From: JACVRW01 sp963757815
GTDB taxonomy: Bacteria; Actinomycetota; Thermoleophilia; Solirubrobacterales; Thermoleophilaceae
Reading direction: 5' to 3'
DNA: 64,000 bases
NCBI GenBank assembly: GCA_963757815.1
Contig: CAVWSN010000035.1
Coordinates: 248,001 to 312,000, forward strand
Shown: in pieces, positions 31,106 through 39,617 of the stretch
How positions within the stretch are numbered: position 1 is the first letter of the stretch
Layout: each line of letters opens with the position of its first letter
The notes under the pieces: model-generated
The model's input: the letters and a program-made list of their open reading frames with translations, nothing else
What the model was told of the DNA's origin: nothing
Database searches by the model: none
Program-made: the position numbers and the translations under genes

Positions 31106-32161
31106 ATGAGCACGACCGAGATCACCCAGAGCGGCGACGAGTCGGCGTTCTCCGAGCTCTTCGAGCGCCACCGCCGTGAGCTGCAGCTCCACTGCTACCG
31201 GATGCTCGGCTCTTTCGAGGACTCGGAGGACCTGGTCCAGGAGACCTTCCTGCGCGCCTGGCGGTCGCGCGAGAGCTTCGAAGGGCGCTCGACGTTCCGG
31301 GCCTGGCTGTACCGGATCGCCACCAACGCGTGCCTCGACGCGCTCCAGCGCAAGCCGCGGCGCCTGCTGCCCTCGCAGCTCGGGCCCCCGGCCAACCCCC
31401 CTCTGCCGGTGCTGCCCCCTGCCGACCTCCCGTGGCTACAGCCCTACCCGGATCACCTGCTCGAGGGGATCGCGCCGCCGGACGACGAGCCGGAAGCGGT
31501 GATCGTGGCCAGGGAGACGATCGAGATCGCCTTCCTGTCCGCGATCCAGCTGCTGCCGCCCAGGCAGCGGGCGGCACTGATCCTGCGTGACGTGCTCGGC
31601 TGGTCGGCAAAGGAGACCGCCTCCCTCCTCGAGACGAGCGTCGCAGCGGCGAACAGCGCCCTGCAACGCGCGCGGGCGACCCTGAACCAGCACCTGCCGG
31701 CGCGCCGGACGGAGTGGGCGCGGTCGGCTGATCCGAGCAAGGACGAGCGCGTGGTGCTCCGGCGCTTCATGGACGCCCTCGAGCGCGCCGACGGCGCGGC
31801 CTTGACGGCGTTGCTGCGCGAGGACGCTCGCGCGACGATGCCCCCGACCCCGAGTTGGCACGACGGGCGTGAGGCGATCGCGTGGGCCGTGGAACAGAGC
31901 GCGGCTCCCGGCTCGCCGCAGTACGTCGGCCGCTGGAAGCTCATGCCCTTCGGCGTCAACCTGCAGCCGGCGGTCGCGGCCTACCTCCAGCGGCCGGGCG
32001 ACTCCGAGTATCGGGCCTTCGGCCTCGACGTGCTGCGGGTCGAGGACGGCAAGGTGGCCGAGATCACCGCCTTCATCCAGCCCGGCGCCGGCACCGGCGA
32101 GTTCCACGTCGACTTCGGCTGGGACATGTTCGCGGCGTTCGGGCTGCCGCCGACGCTCTGA
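31106..32161 (+). CDS. ECF-type sigma factor with C-terminal SnoaL-like domain (SigX5/SigG-like)
   Basis: About 351 residues from the ATG at 31106 (a GTG at 31088 is also possible). Region 2 is SELFERHRRELQLHCYRMLGSFEDSEDLVQETFLRAW. Region 4 is LPPRQRAALILRDVLGWSAKETASLLETSVAAANSALQRARATL. The last 130 residues (VVLRRFMDALERADGAALTALLREDARATMPPTPSWHDGREAI) form a SnoaL-like fold. In such sigma factors this domain replaces a classical anti-sigma by acting as a built-in regulator. No anti-sigma gene is adjacent. Confidence 0.88.
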   Translation: MSTTEITQSGDESAFSELFERHRRELQLHCYRMLGSFEDSEDLVQETFLRAWRSRESFEGRSTFRAWLYRIATNACLDALQRKPRRLLPSQLGPPANPPLPVLPPADLPWLQPYPDHLLEGIAPPDDEPEAVIVARETIEIAFLSAIQLLPPRQRAALILRDVLGWSAKETASLLETSVAAANSALQRARATLNQHLPARRTEWARSADPSKDERVVLRRFMDALERADGAALTALLREDARATMPPTPSWHDGREAIAWAVEQSAAPGSPQYVGRWKLMPFGVNLQPAVAAYLQRPGDSEYRAFGLDVLRVEDGKVAEITAFIQPGAGTGEFHVDFGWDMFAAFGLPPTL

Positions 32162-32167
32162 CGTTCC

Positions 32168-33286
32168 TCAGCCGAGGGCCGCGCGCAGGGCCTCCACCAC
32201 CCGCTCCAGCTGCCCCTCGCTCAGCTCCGGATGGAACGGCAGCGCGAGCGAGCGCCGCGCCACTTCCTCACAGACCGGGAACTCGCCCTCGCGGTGGCCG
32301 AAGCGCTCGCGGTAGAAGCTCATCAGGTGGATCGCGGGCAGATAGGGCTTCGAGTCCACCCCGCGCTCGCGCAGCGCGCGGATCGTGGCGTCGCGCTCGA
32401 CGCCGTCAGGGAGCTGGACCACGTACACGAACCAGCCGCGCCGATCGCCCCCCTCGTCGGGGCAGGGCAGAACGAGACCCTCGATCCCGGCGAGCGCCTC
32501 TCCGTAGGCGGCGGCCACGCGCGCGCGGCCGGCCAGAAGCTGCTCGAGCCGCTCGAGCTGGGCCAGCCCGAGCGCGCAGGACAGGTCGTCGAGGCGGTAG
32601 TTGAATCCGAGCCTGTCGTGGTCGAGCCAGCCCATGTCGGGCGCCCGGCCCTGGTTGCGCTCGGAGTCGATCCGCTCCTTGGTCGCCGGATCCGGGCAGA
32701 CGACCATGCCGCCTTCGCCGGTCGTCATCTGCTTGTTGGCGTAGAAGCCGAAGACCGCGAGGTTGCCGCGCGCACCCACGGTGCGGCCGTCGGCGTGCAC
32801 CGCCCCGAGCGCCTCACAGGCGTCCTCGACGAGCCACAACGCCCGGTCCTCCGCCAGCCGCTCGAAGCCCGCCATGTCGGCGGGGTAGCCGAAGATGTGG
32901 ACCGGCAGGAGCCCGGTCGTGCGCTCGGTCACCGCGTCGGCGGCCGCCTCAGGCGTGATGTTGAGCGTGCGCGGGTCGATGTCGCAGAAGACCGGGCGCG
33001 CCTGCTCGTAGAGGAGGCAGTTGGCGGACGCCACGAACGAGAAGGGGGTCGTGACCACCTCGTCGCCTGGCTCGACTCCGGCCGCCCGGATGGCGAGGTG
33101 CAGGCCTGCCGTGCCGCTCGACACGGCAGATGTGTGCTCGACGCCGAGCCGGCGACCGAAAGCGCCCTCGAACTCCCCGAGCCGAGGGCCGAGCGAGAGC
33201 CGGCCCGAGCGGAGCGTCTCGAGGAGCAGTTCCTCCTCACGCTCGCCGACCACGGGCCGGGCGAGCGGGACCGGGTCTGTCGTCAT
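32168..33286 (-). CDS. DegT/DnrJ/EryC1/StrS family PLP-dependent aminotransferase
   Basis: A 372-residue sugar-aminotransferase-type enzyme. ARPVVGEREEELLLETLRSGRLSLGPRLGEFE is the typical N-terminus. SSGTAGLHLAIRAAGVEPGDEVVTTPFSFVASANCLLY, DIDPRTLNITPE, LWLVEDACEALGAVH and the PLP-lysine motif FGFYANKQMTTGEGGMVV are all visible. Such enzymes aminate nucleotide-linked keto sugars. No sugar cluster surrounds it, so its pathway is open. It lies 85 nt downstream of cimA, separated by a tandem palindromic repeat. The ATG at 33286 was chosen; reading further upstream enters that repeat. Confidence 0.88.
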   Translation of the reverse strand: MTTDPVPLARPVVGEREEELLLETLRSGRLSLGPRLGEFEGAFGRRLGVEHTSAVSSGTAGLHLAIRAAGVEPGDEVVTTPFSFVASANCLLYEQARPVFCDIDPRTLNITPEAAADAVTERTTGLLPVHIFGYPADMAGFERLAEDRALWLVEDACEALGAVHADGRTVGARGNLAVFGFYANKQMTTGEGGMVVCPDPATKERIDSERNQGRAPDMGWLDHDRLGFNYRLDDLSCALGLAQLERLEQLLAGRARVAAAYGEALAGIEGLVLPCPDEGGDRRGWFVYVVQLPDGVERDATIRALRERGVDSKPYLPAIHLMSFYRERFGHREGEFPVCEEVARRSLALPFHPELSEGQLERVVEALRAALG

Positions 33287-33288
33287 TC

Positions 33289-33372
33289 GGCGAAGCAGCC
33301 GGCTCGGCCGGCTGCGCACGATCCCGTTATTTGGCGAAGCAGCCGGCTCGGCCGGCTGCGCACGATCCCGTT
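33289..33372. repeat. Tandem 44-nt-period palindromic repeat between cimA and the DegT gene
   Basis: Two identical 40-nt copies (33289-33328 and 33333-33372). Each contains a perfect 9-bp inverted repeat, on the minus strand GCAGCCGGC-CGA-GCCGGCTGC, flanked by GATCGTGC and TTCGCC. It fills the whole intergenic gap and touches the cimA stop codon. It could act as a transcript-stabilising or attenuating double hairpin, and resembles a REP element. Confidence 0.85.
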
Positions 33373-34949
33373 CACGTGACCGCGGCCCGGGCGCGTGACG
33401 CCTGTGCCCGGCCGGGCAGCATCCCGGCCTCGAGCGAGTCGACGAGCGCCTCCCAGCTCGCCTCGATGATGTTCTCCGAGACGCCGATCGCGCCCCAGGT
33501 GTCCTGGCCGTCGGTGGCGTCGAGGAGCACGCGCGTGACGGCGCCGGTCCCCTTGCGCTCGTCGAGGATGCGCACCTTGAAGTTCACGAGCTCGATGTCG
33601 CGCAGGTGCGGGTAGCGCTCGCCGATCGCGGCTCGCAGCGCCTTGTCGAGCGCGTTCACCGGGCCGTTGCCCTCCGCCGTGCGCACATAGCGCTCGCCGT
33701 CCACCCAGATCTTGATCGTGGCCTCGGTCTCGACGTGGCCGTCCTCGCGCTTCTCGACGATCGCGCGCCAGGACTCGAGCCGGAAGAGCGGCTCGTACTC
33801 GCCCGTCTCCTTGCGGATCAGCAGGTCGAACGAGCCGTCGGCGGCCTCGAACTGGTAGCCGTGGTGCTCCAGCTCCTTGACACGCTCGACCACCCGGCCC
33901 GCGGTCTCGCCGTCCACGTCGGCGCGCGCCTGGACCGTGCCCTTGCCCGAGAGCTCGGAGACGAGCACGCGCCGGTCGGCTCCGACGTCGCCGGGCTCGA
34001 TGTGCTCGAAGGTGCGAGCGTCGCGGTTGATCCCGGCCACGTGCATGCCGCCCTTGTGCGCAAACGCGTTGGCGCCCACGTAGGGCTGGTTCGGGTTGGG
34101 GGTGACGTTGCAGAGCTCGTCCACGAGGTGGGCGGTCTCGGTCAGCCGCTGGAGGCGCTCGCGGCCGATCGCCTCGTAGCCAAGCTTGAGCTCGAGCGCG
34201 GGCAGGATCGAGATCAGGTTGGCGTTGCCGCAGCGCTCGCCGTAGCCGTTCATCGTCCCCTGGACGAGCCGGGCGCCGGCCTCGACCGCCACGAGCGTGT
34301 TGGCCACGCCGCAGCCCGCGTCGTCGTGGGTGTGGATGCCCACCTGCACCTGGTCGCCGAGCTCGGCGACCACGCGCGTCGTGGCCTCGGTGACCTCCGA
34401 GGGGAGCGACGAGCCGTTGGTGTCGCAGAGCGTGACGTTCTCGGCGCCCGCCTCGGCGGCCGCGCGCAGGCAGCGGAGCGCGTACGGGGCGTCGTCGCGG
34501 AAGGCGTCGAAGAAGTGCTCGGCGTCGTAGATCACGCGTTTGCCCTGCGCTACGAGCCAGCCGACCGAGTCGGCGATCATGCGCAGGTTCTCGTCGGGGT
34601 CGACCTGGGTGACCTTCTCGAGGTGGAGCGACCAGGTCTTTCCCACGAGCGTGCATACCGGAGCGAACGAATCGGCCAGCAGCCGCAGTGCCGGGTCGTC
34701 CTCCGCGGCCGAGTCACGCCGGCGCGTCATCCCGAAGGCCGCGACCTGCGCGGTCTCGAAGCTCTCGCGCGCGAGCAGCTCGAAGAGCGCCTCCTCCTTC
34801 GGGTTGGAGGCCGGGAAGCCCGCCTCGATCAGATGCACGCCGAGGCCGTCGAGCGCGTGCGCCACGCGCAGCTGCTCGTCGGCAGACAGCGACATCCCCT
34901 CACCCTGCATGCCGTCACGCAGGGTCGTGTCATAGACGGTGATCTTCAC
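33372..34949 (-). CDS. cimA: Citramalate synthase
   Basis: A 525-residue enzyme of the alpha-isopropylmalate-synthase family. It starts at a GTG overlapping the ilvE stop: KITVYDTTLRDGMQGEGMSLS. It contains HLIEAGFPASNPKEEALFELL, KTWSLHLEKVTQVDPDENLRM, LCDTNGSSLPSEV, HTHDDAGCGVANTL and NGYGERCGNANL, with a C-terminal LeuA-type regulatory domain. The SFEEAL/KTWSLH type separates it from true LeuA, which is at 42977-44554. It condenses pyruvate and acetyl-CoA to (R)-citramalate, a threonine-independent route to 2-oxobutyrate and isoleucine that uses LeuCD and LeuB. Homocitrate synthase is the less likely alternative. Confidence 0.88.
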   Translation of the reverse strand: MKITVYDTTLRDGMQGEGMSLSADEQLRVAHALDGLGVHLIEAGFPASNPKEEALFELLARESFETAQVAAFGMTRRRDSAAEDDPALRLLADSFAPVCTLVGKTWSLHLEKVTQVDPDENLRMIADSVGWLVAQGKRVIYDAEHFFDAFRDDAPYALRCLRAAAEAGAENVTLCDTNGSSLPSEVTEATTRVVAELGDQVQVGIHTHDDAGCGVANTLVAVEAGARLVQGTMNGYGERCGNANLISILPALELKLGYEAIGRERLQRLTETAHLVDELCNVTPNPNQPYVGANAFAHKGGMHVAGINRDARTFEHIEPGDVGADRRVLVSELSGKGTVQARADVDGETAGRVVERVKELEHHGYQFEAADGSFDLLIRKETGEYEPLFRLESWRAIVEKREDGHVETEATIKIWVDGERYVRTAEGNGPVNALDKALRAAIGERYPHLRDIELVNFKVRILDERKGTGAVTRVLLDATDGQDTWGAIGVSENIIEASWEALVDSLEAGMLPGRAQASRARAAVT

Positions 34950-35878
34950 GCCTGCGACGGCACCGGCACGAGATCCAGCCAGTCCGCGTAGCGCGGGTTG
35001 CGGCCGCACAGGGCGTCCTCGAAGACACCCTGGATCTCACGCGTGATCGGGCCGGGGCGGCCCTCGCCGATCGGGATGTCGTCGATCTCGCGCATCGGCG
35101 TGAGCTCGGCCGCGGTCCCGGTGAGGAACACCTCGTCGGCCAGCGCCAGCTCGGCCCGGGCGATGTCACGCTCCACGACCTCGTAGCCGAGGTCGCGCGC
35201 GATCTGCATGCACGACCTGCGGTTGATGCCGTCGAGGATCGCGGCCGTCTGCGGCGGGGTGGAGACCACGCCATGCTTGATCACGAAGATGTTCTCGCCC
35301 GTGCCCTCGCAGACGTTCCCCTTGTCGTCGAGCAGGATGCCCTCCTCGTAGCCCGTCTTCAGCGACTCGATCTTCGCCAGCACCGAGTTGAGGTACTGGC
35401 CGCAGGCCTTCGCGTGCGGGATCAGGGAGTCGGATGAGATGCGCCGATAGGACGACACGCGCCCGCGCACCCCGTTGCGCTTGCCCTCCTCGCCCAGATA
35501 GGCGCCCCACTCCCAGACGGCGATCATCGCCTCGACCGGGTTGTCGAGCGGGTTGAGGCCCATCGGGCCGTAGCCGCGGTAGACGAGCGGGCGGATGTAG
35601 CAGCTCCTGAACCCGTTGCGGACGATGAGCTCGTGCGTGACCTCGCGGAGCTGCTCCTTCGAGTAGGGCAGGTCCATGTAATAGAGCTTGGCCGAGTTCT
35701 CGAGCCGGTCGAGGTGGTCCTGGTGGCGGAAGACCGCCGCGCCGTCCGCTGTCTCGTAGGCGCGGATCCCCTCGAAGACGCCGGTCCCGTAATGGATGCC
35801 GTGCGTGAGTACGTGTACCTTCGCGTCCTCCCAGGCGACGAACTCTCCGTTCAGCCAGATGAGGTCAGCGGTCTTCAC
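34946..35878 (-). CDS. ilvE: Branched-chain amino acid aminotransferase
   Basis: A 310-residue fold-type IV PLP enzyme interconverting Leu/Ile/Val and their 2-oxo acids. LIWLNGEFVAWEDAKVHVLTHGIHYGTGVFEGIRAY is the typical N-terminus. The PLP-lysine segment is GQYLNSVLAKIESLKTGYEEGILLD, and EGTGENIFVIKHGVVSTPP plus FLTGTAAELTPMREID close the family pattern. Its stop overlaps the cimA GTG. It follows leuB by 9 nt. Confidence 0.95.
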   Translation of the reverse strand: MKTADLIWLNGEFVAWEDAKVHVLTHGIHYGTGVFEGIRAYETADGAAVFRHQDHLDRLENSAKLYYMDLPYSKEQLREVTHELIVRNGFRSCYIRPLVYRGYGPMGLNPLDNPVEAMIAVWEWGAYLGEEGKRNGVRGRVSSYRRISSDSLIPHAKACGQYLNSVLAKIESLKTGYEEGILLDDKGNVCEGTGENIFVIKHGVVSTPPQTAAILDGINRRSCMQIARDLGYEVVERDIARAELALADEVFLTGTAAELTPMREIDDIPIGEGRPGPITREIQGVFEDALCGRNPRYADWLDLVPVPSQA

Positions 35879-35887
35879 GTACTGCTC

Positions 35888-36910
35888 CTAGAGGTTTGCG
35901 AGCACCGCCCGCGTGGCGGCCTCTGTGGTGGCGTCGCCGCCCAGGTCCGGGGTTCGGAGGCCATCGCCGAGCGCGCGATCGACAGCCGATTCTAGGGCAG
36001 CGGCCTCCTCTTCCATAGCGAGTCCGTGGCGCAGCATGAGCGCCACCGAGCCGAACATGGCCAGCGGGTTGGCCGTGCCGGTGCCCGCGATGTCCGGCGC
36101 CGAGCCGTGCACGGGCTCGAACAGCCCGGGCCCGGAGCCGTCGCCGAGCGAGGCGCTCGGCAGCATCCCGAGCGAGCCCGTGAGCATCGCGGCCTCGTCA
36201 CTCAGGATGTCCCCGAACAGGTTCTCGGTCAGGAGAACGTCGAAGTCGGCCGGCCTCGAGACCAGCTGCATGGCCGCGTTGTCGACCAGCAGGTGCTCGA
36301 GCGGTGTGTCCTCTCCCGCCGCTACCCGCTCCACGGTCTTGCGCCACAGCCTGGAGGTCTCGAGGATGTTCGCCTTGTCGACGCTCGTGACCTTGCGCCG
36401 GGCGAGCCTGAAGGCCACCCGCGTGATGCGCTCGATCTCGCCCTCGCTGTACACGCAGGTGTCGTGCGCGGTGTCGCCTTCGAGGCCGCGCTCGCCGAAG
36501 TAGATCCCGCCGGTCAGCTCCCGCACCACGAGCAGGTCGGTGCCCTCGATGCGCTCGCGCTTGAGCGGGCTCGCATCGAGCAGCGCCGGGCTCGGCCGCA
36601 CCGGGCGCAGGTTGGCGAACAGGCCCAACCCTTTCCGCAGGCCGAGCAGCCCCTGCTCGGGGCGCGGCGCGTCCGGGTCCGTCGTGTCCCACTTCGGGCC
36701 GCCGATGGCCGCCAGCAGCACGGCGTCGGAGCCCCGGCAGGCCTCGAGCACCTCGTCGGTCAGGGGCGTCCCGTGGGCGTCGATCGACGCGCCGCCGAGA
36801 AGCCGCTCGTCGTACTCGAACTCTCCCAGCCGGTCGAGCACCTGCACGGCCGCGGCCATGATCTCGGGGCCGATGCCATCGCCCGGAAGGAGGACGAGAC
36901 GGGGCGTCAC
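35888..36910 (-). CDS. leuB: 3-isopropylmalate dehydrogenase
   Basis: A 340-residue NAD-dependent enzyme starting at a GTG (TPRLVLLPGDGIGPEIM). RPEQGLLGLRKGLGLFANLRPVR, VRELTGGIYFGERG, DKANILETSRLWRKTV, DNAAMQLVSRPADFDVLLTENLFGDILSDEAAMLTGSLG and EPVHGSAPDIAGTGTANPLAM are diagnostic. Oxidatively decarboxylates 3-isopropylmalate (and 3-methylmalate in the citramalate route). The start overlaps the methyltransferase stop. Confidence 0.96.
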   Translation of the reverse strand: MTPRLVLLPGDGIGPEIMAAAVQVLDRLGEFEYDERLLGGASIDAHGTPLTDEVLEACRGSDAVLLAAIGGPKWDTTDPDAPRPEQGLLGLRKGLGLFANLRPVRPSPALLDASPLKRERIEGTDLLVVRELTGGIYFGERGLEGDTAHDTCVYSEGEIERITRVAFRLARRKVTSVDKANILETSRLWRKTVERVAAGEDTPLEHLLVDNAAMQLVSRPADFDVLLTENLFGDILSDEAAMLTGSLGMLPSASLGDGSGPGLFEPVHGSAPDIAGTGTANPLAMFGSVALMLRHGLAMEEEAAALESAVDRALGDGLRTPDLGGDATTEAATRAVLANL

Positions 36911-37653
36911 GCCGGCCGCCTTGCCGCGATGTTCAGCCGCACGTAGTCGAGCTCGGGATCCGCGCGCTCCACCACCGCCTCGACGAAGCCGGGGCGCAGC
37001 TCCTCGGGGAGCTTTTCGAGGTGGTATCCGAGACAGACCGTGCGCAGGTAGCCGACCGGATCGTCCGGCACGACCGGGTAGGGCTCGAGCCAGGTCTCGA
37101 CCTCCTCGAAGCCGGCTCGCGCCAGCCGCTCCGCGGTCTCGTCGGCGCCGGCGAAGTTCCAGGGCCCGACCCAGCTCGCGAGATGCTCGGCGTAGGGCGG
37201 CTTGCCGGCCACCTCCCGCGCGGCGGCGTGGAAGCGCGCGACGTTGCCCGCGCCGCCGCACTGCGCCACGAGGCGACCCCCGGGCCTGAGCGCCGCGAAC
37301 AACCGCTCGAAGAGGAGCTCGTGGTCGGCGATCCAGTGGAAGACGGCGTTCGAGAAGACGGCGTCGACGGGCTCGTCGAGCACGAGCTCGGTCAGGCTCG
37401 CCCGGAGCACCGTCGCCCGATCCCCGAGCCGCGCACGCGCGTGCTCGACCATCGACGGAGCCTCGTCCACGGCGATCACATGCCCGAGCGGCAGCCGCTC
37501 GAGCAGCATCTCCGTCACGCGTCCGGAGCCGCAGCCCGCGTCGAGCACGGTCTCGTCGCCGTCCAGCGGGAGGCGTTCGAGAACGCGCGCCGCCATGGCA
37601 ACCTGGGGCGCCGAGACTCGGTCGTAGGTCGCGGCATCCCAGTCCCGGGTCAT
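36907..37653 (-). CDS. SAM-dependent methyltransferase, trans-aconitate-methyltransferase-like, within the leu operon
   Basis: A 248-residue class I methyltransferase. Motif I is VLDAGCGSGRVTEMLLERLP, followed by IAVDEAPSMVEHARARL, FSNAVFHWIADHELLFERLFAALRPGGRLVAQCGG and a C-terminal cap. The FHWI and QCGG elements and overall order resemble Tam enzymes, which methylate trans-aconitate; the yeast counterpart Tmt1 also acts on 3-isopropylmalate. It overlaps leuD and leuB at both ends, so it is translated as part of the leucine operon. The substrate is inference. Confidence 0.82.
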   Translation of the reverse strand: MTRDWDAATYDRVSAPQVAMAARVLERLPLDGDETVLDAGCGSGRVTEMLLERLPLGHVIAVDEAPSMVEHARARLGDRATVLRASLTELVLDEPVDAVFSNAVFHWIADHELLFERLFAALRPGGRLVAQCGGAGNVARFHAAAREVAGKPPYAEHLASWVGPWNFAGADETAERLARAGFEEVETWLEPYPVVPDDPVGYLRTVCLGYHLEKLPEELRPGFVEAVVERADPELDYVRLNIAARRPA

Positions 37654-38219
37654 ACGCGGGCGAGGTCTGTGGTCACGGGCCCGCTGCGCTGGCGCTCGGC
37701 CTCGTAGCGGTCGATCTCATGCTCCTGCCGGAGCGTCACGGCGATGTCGTCGAGCCCTTCGAGGAGGCGCCGCGCGATCTCCGGGTCGATCTCGAACTGC
37801 ACCTGGCGGCCGGCGAAGGCGATCTCCTGCTCCTCGAGGTCGATGCGTGCGTGCCCTGCGGCCATCAGCTCCTTGACGTCACTCTCCGCGAGCGTGACGG
37901 GCAGCAGCCCGATCTTCGTGCAGTTGGAGTAGAAGATGTCGGCGAAGCTCGGCGCGACGATCGCCCTGAAGCCGTAGTCCTCGAGCGCCCAGGGGGCGTG
38001 CTCGCGGGACGATCCGCAGCCGAAGTTCCGGCCGGCAGCGAGGATCGGGTTGGCGGGCAGCTCCCAGCCGGGCTCCTGCGCCCAGTCGTAGAAGAGGAAC
38101 TCGCCGAACCCGGTCCGCTCGACCCGCTTCAGGAACTGCTTGGGGATGATCTGGTCGGTGTCGACGTCGTTCCGGTCGAGCACCGAGACGGCGCCTTCGA
38201 TGACGCGAACGGGTTCCAT
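37650..38219 (-). CDS. leuD: 3-isopropylmalate dehydratase small subunit
   Basis: A 189-residue swivelling-domain subunit of the aconitase superfamily. LDRNDVDTDQIIPKQFLKRVERTGFGEFLFYDW, NFGCGSSREHAPWALEDYGFRAIVAPSFADIFYSNCTKIGLLPV and a typical C-terminus are present. Works with LeuC on isopropylmalate and, in the citramalate route, citraconate. It overlaps leuC by ATGA and the methyltransferase by 4 nt. Confidence 0.96.
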   Translation of the reverse strand: MEPVRVIEGAVSVLDRNDVDTDQIIPKQFLKRVERTGFGEFLFYDWAQEPGWELPANPILAAGRNFGCGSSREHAPWALEDYGFRAIVAPSFADIFYSNCTKIGLLPVTLAESDVKELMAAGHARIDLEEQEIAFAGRQVQFEIDPEIARRLLEGLDDIAVTLRQEHEIDRYEAERQRSGPVTTDLARV

Positions 38220-39616
38220 CAGCTCCACTCCCTGATGTCGACGAAGCGCCCCTCGATCGCGGCGGCTGCCGCCATCTTCGGGCTCACGAGGTGAGAGCGG
38301 GCGCCGCGGCCCTGGCGCCCCTCGAAATTGCGGTTGGAGGTCGACGCCACGCGCTCGCCCGGCGCCGCGATGTCCGGGTTCATGCCGAGGCACATCGAGC
38401 AGCCGGCGGAGCGCCAGTCGAAGCCGGCGGCGCGGAAGACGTCGTCGAGCCCCTCCGCCTCGGCCTGCGCCTTCACCTGGGCGGAGCCGGGCACGACCAT
38501 CGCGTTCACCGACGAGGCGACCCGGCGGCCCTTGACAAGCTCGGCCGCCTCGCGCAGGTCGCCGATCCGCGAGTTGGTGCAGGAGCCGATGAACACCCGG
38601 TCGAGCCGGATCTCGCTCATCGGCGTGCCCGCGTCGAGGGCCATGTAGTCGAGCGCCCGGGCCTCGCCCTCGTCGCGCGGCTCGGGCACCGAGCCGGTCA
38701 CGTCCACGACCATTCCGGGCGTCGTCCCCCAGGTCACCTGCGGCGACAGCTCGGACGCGTCGATCACCACCTCGGTGTCGAACGCGGCCCCGTCCTCGGT
38801 CCGAAGCTCGCGCCATTCGTCGAGCGGAAGCGGGACCGGCGCGGCCTCGCGGCCGTCCAGCCACTCGAAGGTCGTGTCGTCCGGGGCGATCATCCCCGCG
38901 CGCCCGCCGCCCTCGATCGTCATGTTGCACACCGTCATGCGGCCCTCCATCGAGAGCCCCTCGATCACCGCCCCGGCGTACTCGATCACGTGGCCCGCGC
39001 CGCCCGAGACGCCGATGCGCCCGATCGTGCCCAGGATCAGGTCCTTGGCCGTGACGCCGTGGCCGAGGTCTCCCTCGTAGCGGATCCGCATCGAGCGCGG
39101 CTTGCGCTGCGCGAGCGTCTGCGTCGCGAGCACGTGCTCGACCTCGCTCGTCCCGATCCCGAAGGCGAGCGCCCCGAACGCGCCGTGGGTGGACGTGTGG
39201 GAGTCACCGCAGACGATCGTCATGCCCGGCTGCGTCACCCCCAGCTCCGGGCCGATCACGTGGACGATGCCCTGGCGCGCGGAGCCGATCGAGTAGATCG
39301 GCACGCCGAACTCCTCGGCGTTGCGCTCGAGCGTCTCGACCTGCACGCGCGAGAGCCGGTCCCGGATCTGGGCGGCCACGGTCGAGCCGTCGGTGGGCAC
39401 GTTGTGGTCCGCGGTCGCCAGCGTGCGGTCGGGGCGGCGGACGGGCCGGCCGGACAGGCGAAGCGATTCGAACGCCTGCGCCGAGGTGACCTCGTGGACC
39501 AGGTGGAGGTCGATGTAGAGGATGCCCTCGGCGACCTCGTGCGCCTCCCAGATCTTGTCGAAGAGAGATCGAGTGCTCGCAGGCACCGCCTGCTCGCCTG
39601 TCCATGTCGTGGCCAC
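38219..39616 (-). CDS. leuC: 3-isopropylmalate dehydratase large subunit
   Basis: A 465-residue aconitase-type [4Fe-4S] hydratase. LFDKIWEAHEV, CGDSHTSTHGAFGALAFGIGTSEVEHVLATQTL (first Cys ligand) and the second cysteine pair in the C-terminal region (SAGCSMCLGMNPDIAAPGERVASTSNRNFEGRQG) are intact. IGSCTNSRIGDLREAA is also diagnostic. It begins 1 nt after the stop of the XRE-cupin regulator. Confidence 0.96.
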   Translation of the reverse strand: MATTWTGEQAVPASTRSLFDKIWEAHEVAEGILYIDLHLVHEVTSAQAFESLRLSGRPVRRPDRTLATADHNVPTDGSTVAAQIRDRLSRVQVETLERNAEEFGVPIYSIGSARQGIVHVIGPELGVTQPGMTIVCGDSHTSTHGAFGALAFGIGTSEVEHVLATQTLAQRKPRSMRIRYEGDLGHGVTAKDLILGTIGRIGVSGGAGHVIEYAGAVIEGLSMEGRMTVCNMTIEGGGRAGMIAPDDTTFEWLDGREAAPVPLPLDEWRELRTEDGAAFDTEVVIDASELSPQVTWGTTPGMVVDVTGSVPEPRDEGEARALDYMALDAGTPMSEIRLDRVFIGSCTNSRIGDLREAAELVKGRRVASSVNAMVVPGSAQVKAQAEAEGLDDVFRAAGFDWRSAGCSMCLGMNPDIAAPGERVASTSNRNFEGRQGRGARSHLVSPKMAAAAAIEGRFVDIREWS

Positions 39617-39617
39617 G

